Shown here in pieces: positions 50,647 to 59,804 of a DNA stretch of 64,000 bases; within the stretch, counting starts at the first letter, position 1, and every line of letters starts with the position of its first letter. The position numbers were made by a program, and so were the translations under genes. The stretch is from Variovorax sp. WDL1 (lineage in GTDB: Bacteria > Pseudomonadota > Gammaproteobacteria > Burkholderiales > Burkholderiaceae_C), in contig NZ_LMTS01000026.1 in assembly GCF_001541225.1 (NCBI RefSeq), positions 110,645 through 174,644 on the forward strand. Reading direction: 5' to 3'. The notes under the pieces are model-generated. The model was not told where the DNA came from. It made no database searches and saw nothing but the letters and a program-made list of their open reading frames with translations.

Positions 50647-52101
50647 TCAGTTGGTTGGACTGACCCTCAACATGAAGAGCTGCTCCGCCACTCGCCCTTC
50701 CGGGCTGCGCTTCGCCACGAAAACGGAAAAGTTCGTCGCAGCCACGAAGCTCGAGGGGCGAACGAAGGCCACCTGAATCGCGCAGCTTTGCCCGGGCTCG
50801 AGGGCAGCCCCACAGGTGCCGAGGTCCACGCTCGTCCCGTTGGTGATGCCCGAGACGCGCACGCCGGCGACCGACACCGCTTCATGCGACGAAGCGGGAT
50901 TCGTCAAGGTCGCGTTGAAGGTGAAGACGTCCGGGTCGCCGGACGTGCGCGACGGTGCCTGGAATAGCAGGGTCATGAGCCCGTCGGTCTGCGGAGAGGT
51001 GAGTGAGATGTTGGTGTAGACCGTGTATGTCAGGGGAGCCGCGTCGACGACCTGGCCATCGAGCTTCAGTTGAAGCGTGCCGGAGTAGGTGCCTCGCTGG
51101 GCAGTGCTGAACTTGTACGTCGCCATGCAGTTGCTGTAGGCCGGAATCATCGCGGCGCAGCCACTGCTGATGTCAGGCATCGGACCTTGGCCGTCCCAGC
51201 CAAAGTCGGCGCGCGGCATTGGAACGCTCGCGGTGTTGCTCGCAAACACGTTCACGTTGAAAGTCGAGCCGGCCGCGCTGTCTCCCTCGGCCGTGGTCGG
51301 CACTGGCGAAGCGAAGTAAACCCCGGGCCGGCGGTTGACCGTGATGTTGATGGACTTGCCGGGGTCGGAGGCCGACCCCTTTGCGGTCACCATGGCAATG
51401 CCCGGGCTGTCCCCTGCCGTCAAGATGTTGGTGGCTTCGCCGTAGCCAGCGGTCCGGCTCGTTGCGGCGCTGAGCGTTCCGCTCGTGCTCTCCCATTGCA
51501 CGGTTGCTCCGTCGCTGACGCCATTCCCGTGCGGGTCGGCAACCAGCGCGCGCAGAGTGGTCTGGCCGCCCGCGGAAATCGTGGAGGGCGCTGCGAAGAC
51601 GTAGAGCACGGTGGCGCGCCCGTAGTCGGGCCGGGCCGCCACCTCGAGAGACGTTGACGCTGCGCTGCTTGGCGTCGTTCCAGTCACGCGAATCGTTTGG
51701 GCCAACGTGGGGGCTTCAAGGGTGACGCGGGCCCTTCCTCCGGCCGTATAGGTGGTTGGCGCGGACAGGAAGCCCACGTCTGCGGCCCATCGGACCTCCA
51801 CACCGTCGGGGGCCTTCGCTCCCTCGGCATCGACGACGTCGGCCACCAGCTCGACAGTGCTTCCGACCGTAAGGGCGCCGGATGCTTGGAGATTCACCAA
51901 CCTCGCGCTTGCCGCCTTGAACGCGGAGTCGCTCGGCGTCTCGGACCGCGGACCGCCGACCGGAGGCGCTCCCAAAACAGTAAGCCCCGTGGCAGGCACC
52001 TTGAAGACAAGGGTTGGTGCGGCGGTTGCGGCGCCGGCGAAGCCCAGCACTGTTGCAAGGACGAGGGCGGCGCCAGAGCGCCGCATGGTAAAAACGTTCA
52101 T
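50647..52101 (-). CDS. Secreted protein with Ig-like domains
   Basis: About 484 residues, with signal peptide in MNVFTMRRSGAALVLATVLG. Beta-rich Ig-like modules follow: VVDAEGAKAPDGVEVRWAAD and ALVADPHGNGVSDGATVQWE, which are Big_1-type invasin-like repeats, then a fibronectin- or choice-of-anchor-like C-terminal part with a Cys pair (SGCAAMIPAYSNC) and TCGAALEPGQSCAIQV. It has no outer-membrane anchor or autotransporter barrel. It is probably exported. Start alternatives at 52125 and 52086 exist. Confidence 0.7.
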   Translation of the reverse strand: MNVFTMRRSGAALVLATVLGFAGAATAAPTLVFKVPATGLTVLGAPPVGGPRSETPSDSAFKAASARLVNLQASGALTVGSTVELVADVVDAEGAKAPDGVEVRWAADVGFLSAPTTYTAGGRARVTLEAPTLAQTIRVTGTTPSSAASTSLEVAARPDYGRATVLYVFAAPSTISAGGQTTLRALVADPHGNGVSDGATVQWESTSGTLSAATSRTAGYGEATNILTAGDSPGIAMVTAKGSASDPGKSINITVNRRPGVYFASPVPTTAEGDSAAGSTFNVNVFASNTASVPMPRADFGWDGQGPMPDISSGCAAMIPAYSNCMATYKFSTAQRGTYSGTLQLKLDGQVVDAAPLTYTVYTNISLTSPQTDGLMTLLFQAPSRTSGDPDVFTFNATLTNPASSHEAVSVAGVRVSGITNGTSVDLGTCGAALEPGQSCAIQVAFVRPSSFVAATNFSVFVAKRSPEGRVAEQLFMLRVSPTN

Positions 52102-52152
52102 CGAGAAGCGAAAAGGAGAGCGCATGGAAGCGCATTGAGACGGGCTTTTCGC

Positions 52153-52158
52153 GTATAG
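52153..52158 (-). promoter_or_regulatory. CTATAC -10 of gene 50647
   Basis: About 50 bases before the chosen start; no clear -35. Confidence 0.4.
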
Positions 52159-52300
52159 CCAACGACCGTTTAAATCCGGCCGGCCATGAGGCCAAGAACG
52201 TGAGCCCGTCGCGGGGCTGGCCGCCCGCCTGGCGTCGAGCCGGCCTAGTCGGGCGTAGCGCTCACCAAGCCTTGACCAGTTGACTCGCGGCGCGACTCGT

Positions 52301-54973
52301 TCAAGGAACGAGTTTTCCGCCGGACAGGTCTTCGAGGAGCATGCGGGCCTGCGCGTAGCCTGGAATCTCCGGCCGCAGGGTGCGGACCAGTTCGTCGAGG
52401 TGCTCCGCCACCTGGCCGCGCACGACCTGCTCGGAGGGGCTACCGACCGGGCGCAGGCGCAGGAACGGGACCCCGGCTGTTGCGAACAACCGGTCCTTCT
52501 TCCCGTCGTTCTTCTGCTGGCGCTCCGTGTCGTGATAGATGCTGTCGACCTCGATGGCGAGCATCGGCATATAGGTTGTCGAATTGACCACAAGCAGGTC
52601 CACGCTTGCCAACAGGTAGTAGTTGAAGTCCTCGGGTGTCACGAGTTCCTTCACCAACTCGTACTTCATGAAGCTCTGCAACGCGCAGTTCGGGAACACC
52701 AGGTGGTTCGGGCACAGCTGTGTCATGATTTGATAGATGCGGAACTCGAGCCCGCTGTTGAAGACCTGCTTGACGGTGCTCGTCCCCTGCGCGCGGATGA
52801 TTCGGCCAACAAGCTTGTGCTGGTCCTCCTGCTCGACGAGCGGAGCGATGTGCGGGTTGATTCGATACTTGCCGGCACTCTCGAAAATCATGCCGGTATC
52901 GACGAGCTTTTCGTAGTGGAATCGAACCCACTTCACCTCCATGTGGGCGTAGTCGGCGAGCTCGTCCATGCTGCTGTAGGTTTGAATCTGGGCGAGGACG
53001 CCCAGGAGCTTTCTGGCGGGAGCTCCGATGGAGGGCCAACGATTGACCGCGGTCTTCTCGTACTGAGCCTCCTTCTTCAGTGCCGCGAGCCGGGCCTTTG
53101 CCAGCTTCAGAAGCTCGCCACGCGCCTCAGCGACGCGTTCAGGCAATGCGGCCTCGGTAAGGCGCGTCACGGCAGCCGCGGCCGCAGCTTCGCTCTTTTC
53201 CTTGTCAAGCAATATCCGCAGGTTGCCGAGCGTGGACTTTTCGAACGACGCCTTCTGCTCATCCGCCAGCACCGAGAGGTAGCTCTCCAGGGACAGGCTG
53301 GAAGAGCCCGCCAGCTGCTCCAGATACCCAAGCCGGAAGCCACCCTCCCCTTTCTCAAGGTCATCCCGGAACTGCCGCGCGAGAGCGAGCACGCCAGCGT
53401 GCTCTTGGGTCTCGAAGCCATTGCACAGAGCCACAAAGGCGGGGCCCACGACCTGCAGCCAGACCTCCCATATGGGTTCGGCCATGTCCGCGACCGCGAG
53501 CTTCCCAAGTAGCGCCCGCACTTCGGCTCGCTCCTCCGCGCTCAACAGGATAGCCTCCAAGTCAGCCCAGACGTGGGTGGTCGGCGGCAACTGCCCCCGC
53601 TTCAGCCAGCCGTGCAGTGCTCGGAGCATCAACAACAGGCGTTGCGCTGGCAGGGCATGGACATGCGCCGCCTGGAATGCGAAGAGCGGCACCTTGTCGC
53701 CAAGCCAAGCGAAGCTGGAATCATCCCCAGGCAGTTCCCTGTCTACGACCGCGTATTGCGCGAGGGCCGTCCAAATCACAGCTGCCAAAGCCAGTTCGTC
53801 ACGCCATTGAAAGCGAATGCGCTCGGCCTCGTCCATGAGCCGGGCAAGGCTTTCACTAAGGCTGGGCGCGAGGAACGAGTTCCAGCCCACGGGCAACACC
53901 TCTACGCTGCCCTTGTGCTGCACGGTGAGGGCCTGGCCGAACATGCCATCCTCCTGGTCCGCCACGCTCGCAAGGAGCGCCATGCCTTCAAAGAAGAGGT
54001 TTTCCTGGTCGCTGCCGTTAGCAGTCAAGCTCGTCACGACCTTGCGCAGCCCATCACACCGCGGCCCCAGGCCTTCGGGGTACCGGCTGAAAACGGAATC
54101 CAAATGCTTGACCGGAGTGTTTTGGAACTCCCACAGAAGGGCCCAGATTTGAGGGGTGAGCGCGTCCCGAGCCGACCTGGACGCACCTTCCTCATACGGA
54201 GCAGTCGCGGGGGTCTCCAGCTTCCCTGCCCACGCGAGAGCGGTTTCAGCCTCCCACGGTTGAGCGACGCGCATGTCCAGGTCGGCTCGCAGAGCGGTGA
54301 CAAGCAACCGACCGTAGTCGTCCAGCTCGGAGGTCCAGGCGCGCTCGAGTGCTTCGCGCAGGATGAGGTCGACCTCTCCGGCCGCGTTCGCGCGGACCTC
54401 CACCTCCTGCGTCCAGGTTTCGTCGTGCTCCTGGTAGTCATCCCGAAGCATGATGCGGAGCACGCGCCCGCGGAGGTTCTCGAGAAGGTCGAGGCGGCTT
54501 GGCTGTGCGCGGCATGCGGTGGTCAGCCATCGCATACCCTCCAAGGCGTCCTTGAGGTCGTAGCCAAGCGTCCGCAGGTACACGTCGAATTCGGGTCGAA
54601 CTGCAAAGTCCGGGTCGTGCTCGCTCAGGCGAGCCAGCGCCGCCGTCAGCCGGGGCTTGTCCGATTGCCTGACGCGGTCGTAGGCGTCCAGAGACTCGTC
54701 ACCGGCAAGCCCGCGAACCTCCTGCAAGGCCAGCCACGCCTGAAGATTGCTGCCCGGCTCTACGTCGATTTCCGCCGGGGGCAACGTACCCAGCGCAAGC
54801 AACGTGTCGAAGTCCTGTGCAGCGCGAGCCTGTTCCGCGCGCGCCCGGAGCTCCGAAAAGGGCCGCCGTCCTGGGGATGGATGCTCGGCAGCGGCAGCGG
54901 CCGCGGCCGTTGGCGCAGACGCGGGCGCCTGCGCGCGGGGGTTACGAGACTTGCGTGATTTCGACTTTGCCAT
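52301..54973 (-). CDS. Large DUF2726 nuclease-like protein
   Basis: 890 residues. The first 30 are low-complexity and basic. Residues 40-640 are helical repeats of no known family. A winged-helix-like segment (SSMDELADYAHMEVKWVRFH) lies near 680-720. The last 150 residues are DUF2726: EFRIYQIMTQLCPNHLVFPN, ASVDLLVV, MLAIEVDSIYHD and KKDRLFATAGVPFLRLRP. The D...ExD...K pattern is the PD-(D/E)XK nuclease core. It may be a nuclease effector of an undescribed defence or quality-control system. It stands alone in its direction. Confidence 0.7.
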   Translation of the reverse strand: MAKSKSRKSRNPRAQAPASAPTAAAAAAAEHPSPGRRPFSELRARAEQARAAQDFDTLLALGTLPPAEIDVEPGSNLQAWLALQEVRGLAGDESLDAYDRVRQSDKPRLTAALARLSEHDPDFAVRPEFDVYLRTLGYDLKDALEGMRWLTTACRAQPSRLDLLENLRGRVLRIMLRDDYQEHDETWTQEVEVRANAAGEVDLILREALERAWTSELDDYGRLLVTALRADLDMRVAQPWEAETALAWAGKLETPATAPYEEGASRSARDALTPQIWALLWEFQNTPVKHLDSVFSRYPEGLGPRCDGLRKVVTSLTANGSDQENLFFEGMALLASVADQEDGMFGQALTVQHKGSVEVLPVGWNSFLAPSLSESLARLMDEAERIRFQWRDELALAAVIWTALAQYAVVDRELPGDDSSFAWLGDKVPLFAFQAAHVHALPAQRLLLMLRALHGWLKRGQLPPTTHVWADLEAILLSAEERAEVRALLGKLAVADMAEPIWEVWLQVVGPAFVALCNGFETQEHAGVLALARQFRDDLEKGEGGFRLGYLEQLAGSSSLSLESYLSVLADEQKASFEKSTLGNLRILLDKEKSEAAAAAAVTRLTEAALPERVAEARGELLKLAKARLAALKKEAQYEKTAVNRWPSIGAPARKLLGVLAQIQTYSSMDELADYAHMEVKWVRFHYEKLVDTGMIFESAGKYRINPHIAPLVEQEDQHKLVGRIIRAQGTSTVKQVFNSGLEFRIYQIMTQLCPNHLVFPNCALQSFMKYELVKELVTPEDFNYYLLASVDLLVVNSTTYMPMLAIEVDSIYHDTERQQKNDGKKDRLFATAGVPFLRLRPVGSPSEQVVRGQVAEHLDELVRTLRPEIPGYAQARMLLEDLSGGKLVP

Positions 54974-55048
54974 TGGAGCGTCTTCTTTTTAGAACTGCGG
55001 CGAGGGATTTATTTTAGGGGGCCCCACTACCAAACGCCGCGGCACTCG

Positions 55049-55054
55049 CTATAG
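55049..55054. promoter_or_regulatory. CTATAG element between divergent genes
   Basis: Palindromic CTATAG between genes 52301 and 55081; GGAGCCAGG follows on the plus strand. Confidence 0.35.
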
Positions 55055-55080
55055 GAGCCAGGAAAACCTACGGAGCAACA

Positions 55081-55722
55081 ATGAGAAATTCCCCAGACGC
55101 ACCTTCGTTCCACCTGCAGGACAGCCGCGGCAACGTTGGCGACAACCTGATGTGGTGGGCCATCGGTGGCGGCTACACCTCGGATTTGTCTAAGGCTGAA
55201 CCCTTCTCCGAGTTCGACGCATTCAAGCAGCACGCGTCACGCGAGTCCGACATCCCATGGCCGACCGGTTACCTGCGCGACCACGCCCGCCCGGTTGTAG
55301 ACATGCAATACCTGCCGCGTCACGAGGAAATCCCCTCCGAGGCGATACAAGCAAGCGGCCTCTTCTACGTGCAGGACGCCAATCGTCGCTACATCGGAAA
55401 CGATATCTGTTTTCGCACGCGTGACGGTAGCTCGACGACCAACTTGGGTCTGGCAGGCCTGTTCCGCGCCGACGAGCTGGACGGCATCCCGGGCGTTGCC
55501 TGGCCCCGAGCTCTGGTCGAAGCCCAGCGTCGCCCAGCGGTGGCTGCAGGTGCGGTTGACCACAAGAAGGCACTCAGCGACCCGTGGCTTCGAGCGCTGT
55601 TGGTCAAGCCCGAGCGGCAGGCGCCTGAGCGCTATCGATGCCACGGCTGCGGCGTCTTCATGACCGTCGGAAACTACTACGGTAGCGCGTGCCAGCGTTG
55701 CGGTAAGGACAACCGCCCCTAA
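55081..55722 (+). CDS. Hypothetical protein with C-terminal zinc ribbon
   Basis: 213 residues. The first 180 are not recognised (FHLQDSRGNVGDNLMWWAIG). The end has CHGCGVFMTVGNYYGSACQRCG, a complete CxxC...CxxC zinc ribbon. The terminator 55733-55764 follows. Confidence 0.65.
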   Translation: MRNSPDAPSFHLQDSRGNVGDNLMWWAIGGGYTSDLSKAEPFSEFDAFKQHASRESDIPWPTGYLRDHARPVVDMQYLPRHEEIPSEAIQASGLFYVQDANRRYIGNDICFRTRDGSSTTNLGLAGLFRADELDGIPGVAWPRALVEAQRRPAVAAGAVDHKKALSDPWLRALLVKPERQAPERYRCHGCGVFMTVGNYYGSACQRCGKDNRP

Positions 55723-55732
55723 CCTCCTTCAG

Positions 55733-55764
55733 AGCCCTGACCACTCTCGGTCGGGGCTTTTTCC
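55733..55764 (+). terminator. Rho-independent terminator
   Basis: AGCCCTGACC and GGTCGGGGCT, then TTTTCC. Confidence 0.8.
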
Positions 55765-55802
55765 GTCATTCAGGGGAAATCGGCACCTGGCTGGAGTGCG
55801 CA

Positions 55803-55843
55803 GAAAAAAGACGCCCACGGCGCGCAGTAGCGCACGGTGGGCG
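55803..55843 (-). terminator. Terminator of gene 55854
   Basis: CGCCCAC/GTGGGCG outer stem; on the minus strand TCTTTTTTC follows. Confidence 0.75.
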
Positions 55844-55853
55844 GGAATGACGG

Positions 55854-56177
55854 TTACTGAAGCTCGATACCGGAAGGCAGGCTGTGGAGCGGTTTTCCAA
55901 TCAGGGCGGCGACGGCCAGGATTTCCCCCAGAGAGGCCGCTTGCAATTTCTCTGACCGGCCCTGCTTGCAGTACGCGTCGACGGACAGGGTTCGCCAATC
56001 GGGGTGGGGCTGGTCGCTGCACAACTGCCAGTTTTGATGGGGGCTGGCTCGGCGATACACGTCAACTCCCGTCGAGCGGTGTAGGCCAGCGCCAAAGTAC
56101 GCCTGCGCCACGAGTTTGACTTCCGACCCATCGCGCCTCGGCATGACCCTAGTGACCTTCGTGACCAAATCTTCCAT
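55854..56177 (-). CDS. Hypothetical 107-residue protein
   Basis: Not recognised. MEDLVTKVTRVMPRRDGSEV and LVAQAYFGAGLHRSTGVDVY suggest a small beta-rich fold. AAGGAGGAAAT before the ATG is the strongest ribosome site in the area. The promoter CTATAC is at 56241-56246 on the minus strand. Confidence 0.65.
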   Translation of the reverse strand: MEDLVTKVTRVMPRRDGSEVKLVAQAYFGAGLHRSTGVDVYRRASPHQNWQLCSDQPHPDWRTLSVDAYCKQGRSEKLQAASLGEILAVAALIGKPLHSLPSGIELQ

Positions 56178-56240
56178 ATTTCCTCCTTTTCGGCCCGCAC
56201 ACTAAGGTGAGCTAGCACGTTCTTGAACGATTGATAGGGC

Positions 56241-56246
56241 GTATAG
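56241..56246 (-). promoter_or_regulatory. CTATAC -10 of gene 55854
   Basis: 64 bases before the start codon; no clear -35. Confidence 0.45.
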
Positions 56247-56401
56247 CCATGAAGCGGGTCTGTGCCTACAGCAAGCGCGAGCTGGCGTTGCGAAACGGAC
56301 AGCCTGCGCTAAGCCCGGCCATCAGAGGCCTGACCTGATTGGCCGAGCACTACGAGCTTACGGCTCGATGTCGCGATGCATTGCTTGCGCCGGAAGCCAG
56401 G

Positions 56402-56890
56402 CTACTCAGTGTCGTGCACGTCGCAGAGCGTCCTAATCCATCCGGAATTGCGAAGTTCGCCCGGCGCGCCGCAAACCTCGCAGGTGCGTGCGCTCATCGC
56501 CTCGGCAAATGCGATGTAGGCGTACTGCACGTCGCTGGCGCCGGAGACGTAGAAGCGCAGGGTGCCGAACTTTTCCTTCACCTGGACCGCGACAGGGACG
56601 CGGTCGGCCGCGGCGGACATGGCCAGGCGTGCACGTTCGACGTCGACCGCGCTCACTCGCTCTGCTCCCTTGTAGGGCACCGTTCCCTCGATACTCCGCT
56701 TGTGCTCATACTCGCGCACGGCAGCCCGATGGTCCGCCTCCAGGAGGCTGCCGAGAGCGTCAAGGAGCGAGTACCAGCCATCTCCCACCTCGAAGCCGAA
56801 GCACATCAGCGTGCGGCTCGGGTCACCGCGTCGGTCCTTGAAGACAAGGGGGTACTTCTCACAAAGGGCTTGGTCGAGTTCGGGTTTCAT
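56402..56890 (-). CDS. Phage-type protein with C-terminal CEVCG zinc motif
   Basis: 162 residues. VQVKEKFGTLRFYVSGASD and CEVCGAPGELRNSGWIRTLCDVH match a common phage/plasmid family (KFGTLRFY...CExCGxPG...GWxxTLCxxH) of unknown function, probably zinc-binding. Last of a three-gene minus-strand unit (57677 to 56402). Confidence 0.65.
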   Translation of the reverse strand: MKPELDQALCEKYPLVFKDRRGDPSRTLMCFGFEVGDGWYSLLDALGSLLEADHRAAVREYEHKRSIEGTVPYKGAERVSAVDVERARLAMSAAADRVPVAVQVKEKFGTLRFYVSGASDVQYAYIAFAEAMSARTCEVCGAPGELRNSGWIRTLCDVHDTE

Positions 56891-56931
56891 GGTGCTGGCG
56901 GGTCAGGGGCTGAGAAAGGGGAATGCACCGT

Positions 56932-57258
56932 CTAGGTCTCAGCACTTATCCCCCGCTGCCACCTTACTGGGAGGTTGAGCTTCCCGAGCACGTCCAGGAA
57001 CGTTGCCGGCGGCACAGCCCGGACGTTCGGGCGTCGGTTGAGGTGCTCGAACACCGCCGCTGCCCGCAACTGCTTGCAGTCCGGGCCGCCTCGGTATCGC
57101 AAAGGGTCGACCTTGAAAGCCGCCCAGTCACTCGCGCCGGCCAGGATGGCGATGCAGTCGAGTTCCTGCAGTCGCCCGAGCGGGAACCCCTGGTCGTCCA
57201 GCAGCTCGCCGAACTCGATGGCGAGTTTCTTGAGCGCTAGGCGGACCTCCGAAGTCAT
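56932..57258 (-). CDS. Hypothetical 108-residue protein
   Basis: Starts in an ATGA overlap with gene 57255. The central LQELDCIAILAGASDWAAFK recalls the short glyoxalase-superfamily-related module also seen near the start of 17214 and in 57779. Beyond that it is not recognised. Confidence 0.55.
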   Translation of the reverse strand: MTSEVRLALKKLAIEFGELLDDQGFPLGRLQELDCIAILAGASDWAAFKVDPLRYRGGPDCKQLRAAAVFEHLNRRPNVRAVPPATFLDVLGKLNLPVRWQRGISAET

Positions 57259-57677
57259 CTAGGCGAAACGCGTTCTTGCGTCTGGTCGACGCTGGCCCGC
57301 CTGATGGCGTGAAGAAAAATGGCCGACAGGGTCACGAAGGCAGCGGCGCCCACGGCGGCACGGAGCGCGGGGCTGAGGAACATGCCTGCCGCGTAGACGA
57401 GACCACGCAGCAGGTCCCACTTGAACGCGATGGCCAAGGCTGCGGCAAGGATGCCACTGGGGGACATGAGCCAGACGGCCAAAGCGCAAGCAAGAACCAG
57501 TGCCAGAAGGGCCAGGATTCGCAGCCGCGGCGCTGCGGTCGACAGCAGGATGCGCACGAGGCGCCAGGGCGCGAGAGCCACATTAAGGCCTACGTCCGCC
57601 AAGTCGCTCAGCCGCGTATGGACTGCGGCGCGCGCGACGCTCGTCGATGTGGGGTCGGGAGGGTGGGCATGCGGCAT
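57255..57677 (-). CDS. Small membrane protein
   Basis: 140 residues. Three hydrophobic helices (LRILALLALVLACALAVWLM, ILAAALAIAF, LRAAVGAAAFVTLSAIFLHA) with basic ends. It could be an inner-membrane anchor. First gene of the unit, overlapping gene 56932 by 4 bases. Confidence 0.6.
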   Translation of the reverse strand: MPHAHPPDPTSTSVARAAVHTRLSDLADVGLNVALAPWRLVRILLSTAAPRLRILALLALVLACALAVWLMSPSGILAAALAIAFKWDLLRGLVYAAGMFLSPALRAAVGAAAFVTLSAIFLHAIRRASVDQTQERVSPR

Positions 57678-57717
57678 GGCAGCCGATGCTAGCAGCGGAC
57701 CGCCACGGCGAACCAAG

Positions 57718-57745
57718 AAAAAAGCGGCCCACCAAGGTGAGCCGC
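57718..57745 (-). terminator. Terminator of gene 57779
   Basis: GCGGC-rich stem (57724-57745); TTTTTTCTTGG follows on the minus strand. Confidence 0.75.
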
Positions 57746-57778
57746 AGGAATGATGTGCGCTATCGCACGACCAGCCGG

Positions 57779-58870
57779 TTATGGTTTCTTGGGAGGGAGG
57801 CCCTCTTGTTCAATCTGGGTAAACGCAGCGTCGCTCTGGTCACCTTGCACAGCACGCACGAACAGGCCGCGAACGTCGTCGGGGTTGACCTTGCTGAGGT
57901 CTGGTGCGCACCGGTACATGAGCGCAGCCACTCTGTCACAGAACTTGACCCGCTCAGCCTGGGTGGCGCTGACTGGGCATGCGGACAAGCACGATTCGGT
58001 GTCTGCCACCGACCGGTCTGCCGTGAGGACCCTCAGGTCTGCCCACAACAGCTCGTCGTCGCAGCCGCCAAGGCTGGTGAGCTCTACGGCGTAGGGGCCG
58101 TAGACGGCGCCGCCAAGGTTCGGGTCCTGACGAGCTGGCTCCGGCTCGTCCACTTGGTAAACCCCGTCCTCGCTCGTATCTGGGCAGTAGTGGTCGGCCA
58201 AGCCGCGGTAGTTGCCGTCGTCGACCTCGAAGCGTGCCTTGCCGTCAGCTGCAAACTGCCGGGCGGCCTCGATGGCGTCCTCCGGGGTATCGCCTCGCGC
58301 CAGCACGATAGCGGTCATGCTCGTGTCGACTGACACCGGAACCCGGTACAAGAAGCCAGTTCCCGGAATCTCCGTCTGCGAATGCGGCGCCTGGTCGGGC
58401 GCGCTGCAGACAGTGGGGGTCCTTTGGTGCACGAGTACTTGCCAGTCCGTCTCGCCGATGCTGGCAGCCACTGCATGCAAAAGCTTGCTGTGAGCAACCT
58501 TGGCGTCCATTTTGGTCAGCTGCCGGCCGATGCGCCGCGACAGCGTTCTCACGCGCTCGCTGGGCTCCTCACACTCGAGCACGGCCGCCGGACCGGAGTC
58601 GCAGACGTCGAACCACTTCGATTGCGCGAGCTCTTGGAACGTCACGGCGCTGACCTCGAGCACCTCTTCCACGCGAACGTTGCGGCCGCGGTCCTCCTTG
58701 AAGGAGAAAGAGCCGTCGGCGCTCACGGTGAACGGCCCCCACCCATAGGTACGAGCGCGGCGAGCGAAGAGCTCCTCGGCTTCGTGCCGGTCCTTTGCGC
58801 TGGCGCAGCAGTTGACTGCGTGGCTGTCATTGGCGTCAGTGACGCGGAGGCGTCCGATAAAAAACTGCAT
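57779..58870 (-). CDS. Hypothetical 363-residue protein with glyoxalase-like module
   Basis: The N-terminal 100 residues are not recognised. KMDAKVAHSKLLHAVAASIG and ETDWQVLVHQR near 118-150 match the short module of glyoxalase-superfamily-related proteins. The C-terminal part contains ADHYCPDTSEDGVYQVDEPE and CDRVAALMYRCAPDL, rich in acids and cysteines. The start region is clear (MQFFIGRLRVTDANDSHAVN). Function unknown. Confidence 0.55.
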   Translation of the reverse strand: MQFFIGRLRVTDANDSHAVNCCASAKDRHEAEELFARRARTYGWGPFTVSADGSFSFKEDRGRNVRVEEVLEVSAVTFQELAQSKWFDVCDSGPAAVLECEEPSERVRTLSRRIGRQLTKMDAKVAHSKLLHAVAASIGETDWQVLVHQRTPTVCSAPDQAPHSQTEIPGTGFLYRVPVSVDTSMTAIVLARGDTPEDAIEAARQFAADGKARFEVDDGNYRGLADHYCPDTSEDGVYQVDEPEPARQDPNLGGAVYGPYAVELTSLGGCDDELLWADLRVLTADRSVADTESCLSACPVSATQAERVKFCDRVAALMYRCAPDLSKVNPDDVRGLFVRAVQGDQSDAAFTQIEQEGLPPKKP

Positions 58871-59032
58871 GGTTTGTCCTTTTGACCTGGAAGGTCGCGT
58901 AGCTTGTTGTCAGTGCCTGCCTTGCTGAGCGCAACCTTCCGGTGAATCGGATGGATGGGCACAGTGCCTTGAAAACATTGCTTTTCCATACCCCGAAGGG
59001 CGCAGGCGGATGGGCAATGGAACCCGTACCGC

Positions 59033-59038
59033 CTATAG
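59033..59038 (-). promoter_or_regulatory. CTATAG element upstream of gene 57779
   Basis: 163 bases before the start; a second promoter may exist closer. The gap 58871-59233 has no supported gene. Confidence 0.35.
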
Positions 59039-59233
59039 CGACTCCTGCGGTCTTGCAGGCTTAAGACCTCCGGCCATTTGTCCAACGGGCCGGGCAAAAG
59101 GGGCCGGAATTGTCCAGAAAGCTGGACATCTGCTCGCCGAACGCAGTCAGGCGACGCGGCGCTTTTAGGCCAACGCCCCTGGCGGCAGCGGCCGCGGTGG
59201 CTACAGGTAAAAGGACAACTCTCAAGGACCTGT

Positions 59234-59536
59234 ATGCAGAAACTCCAATCGCCTCCCGCGGCCGGTCAGCGCCTCACTGCCTGGCTTGCCGTACCCGGCG
59301 CTCATCACTGTTCGATGCGCTGCATCGAAGGAACAGACATCAACGAGGTCGCGAACCGCGTGGCATTCATCGAAAAGACGCCGCGTGTGCGCAATGCGCC
59401 CTTCACCGACCTGCACACCGACTACCGCAACTGGCATCCGGGCTCCAAAGGCGACGACGGCTGGGACGCAGAATCCCAGGCTTGGTGCGATGGCTTGCTG
59501 CTGAACCTGGGCTACGTGCTTCCGCCCTCGGCTTGA
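59234..59536 (+). CDS. Hypothetical 100-residue protein
   Basis: Not recognised. MQKLQSPPAAGQRLTAWLAV and TDLHTDYRNWHPGSKGDDGW; a small soluble protein with many Trp and His. AAGGACCTGT precedes the ATG. The terminator 59612-59638 follows. Confidence 0.6.
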   Translation: MQKLQSPPAAGQRLTAWLAVPGAHHCSMRCIEGTDINEVANRVAFIEKTPRVRNAPFTDLHTDYRNWHPGSKGDDGWDAESQAWCDGLLLNLGYVLPPSA

Positions 59537-59611
59537 ACCGGACGTTGGTCACATGTTCTGCCGCCGCGCCGCCCAGGCCTACTCGGGCAATTAAGCGCAT
59601 CCCCCTTCTTC

Positions 59612-59638
59612 AGCCGCCCCTCCCGGGCGGCTTTTTTC
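59612..59638 (+). terminator. Rho-independent terminator
   Basis: AGCCGCCC and GGGCGGCT, then TTTTT. Confidence 0.8.
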
Positions 59639-59766
59639 GTGCGGAGCCGACGCTTGCGGCCTGCGCCATGGCAAGAGTTCCTTCAGATTTCGGCGTACGA
59701 CCTGGAAATCTCTCCGCCGCTCAAGAAAATGTCCAGAAGGGCCCTCCGGCCCTGGCCCGAGTAGTT

Positions 59767-59789
59767 TAGAATAGATGTACCAAAGTACA
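59767..59789 (+). promoter_or_regulatory. Promoter and palindromic operator of XRE gene
   Basis: TAGAAT -10 (59767-59772) is followed by TGTACCAAAGTACA (59776-59789), a perfect 5-bp inverted repeat over the start site. It fits self-repression. Confidence 0.55.
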
Positions 59790-59804
59790 GTTATTCTTTC
59801 CCTG

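Noticed and set aside
53573-54958. 461-codon plus-strand frame
   Set aside because: Antisense to the DUF2726 gene, whose frame carries recognisable motifs.
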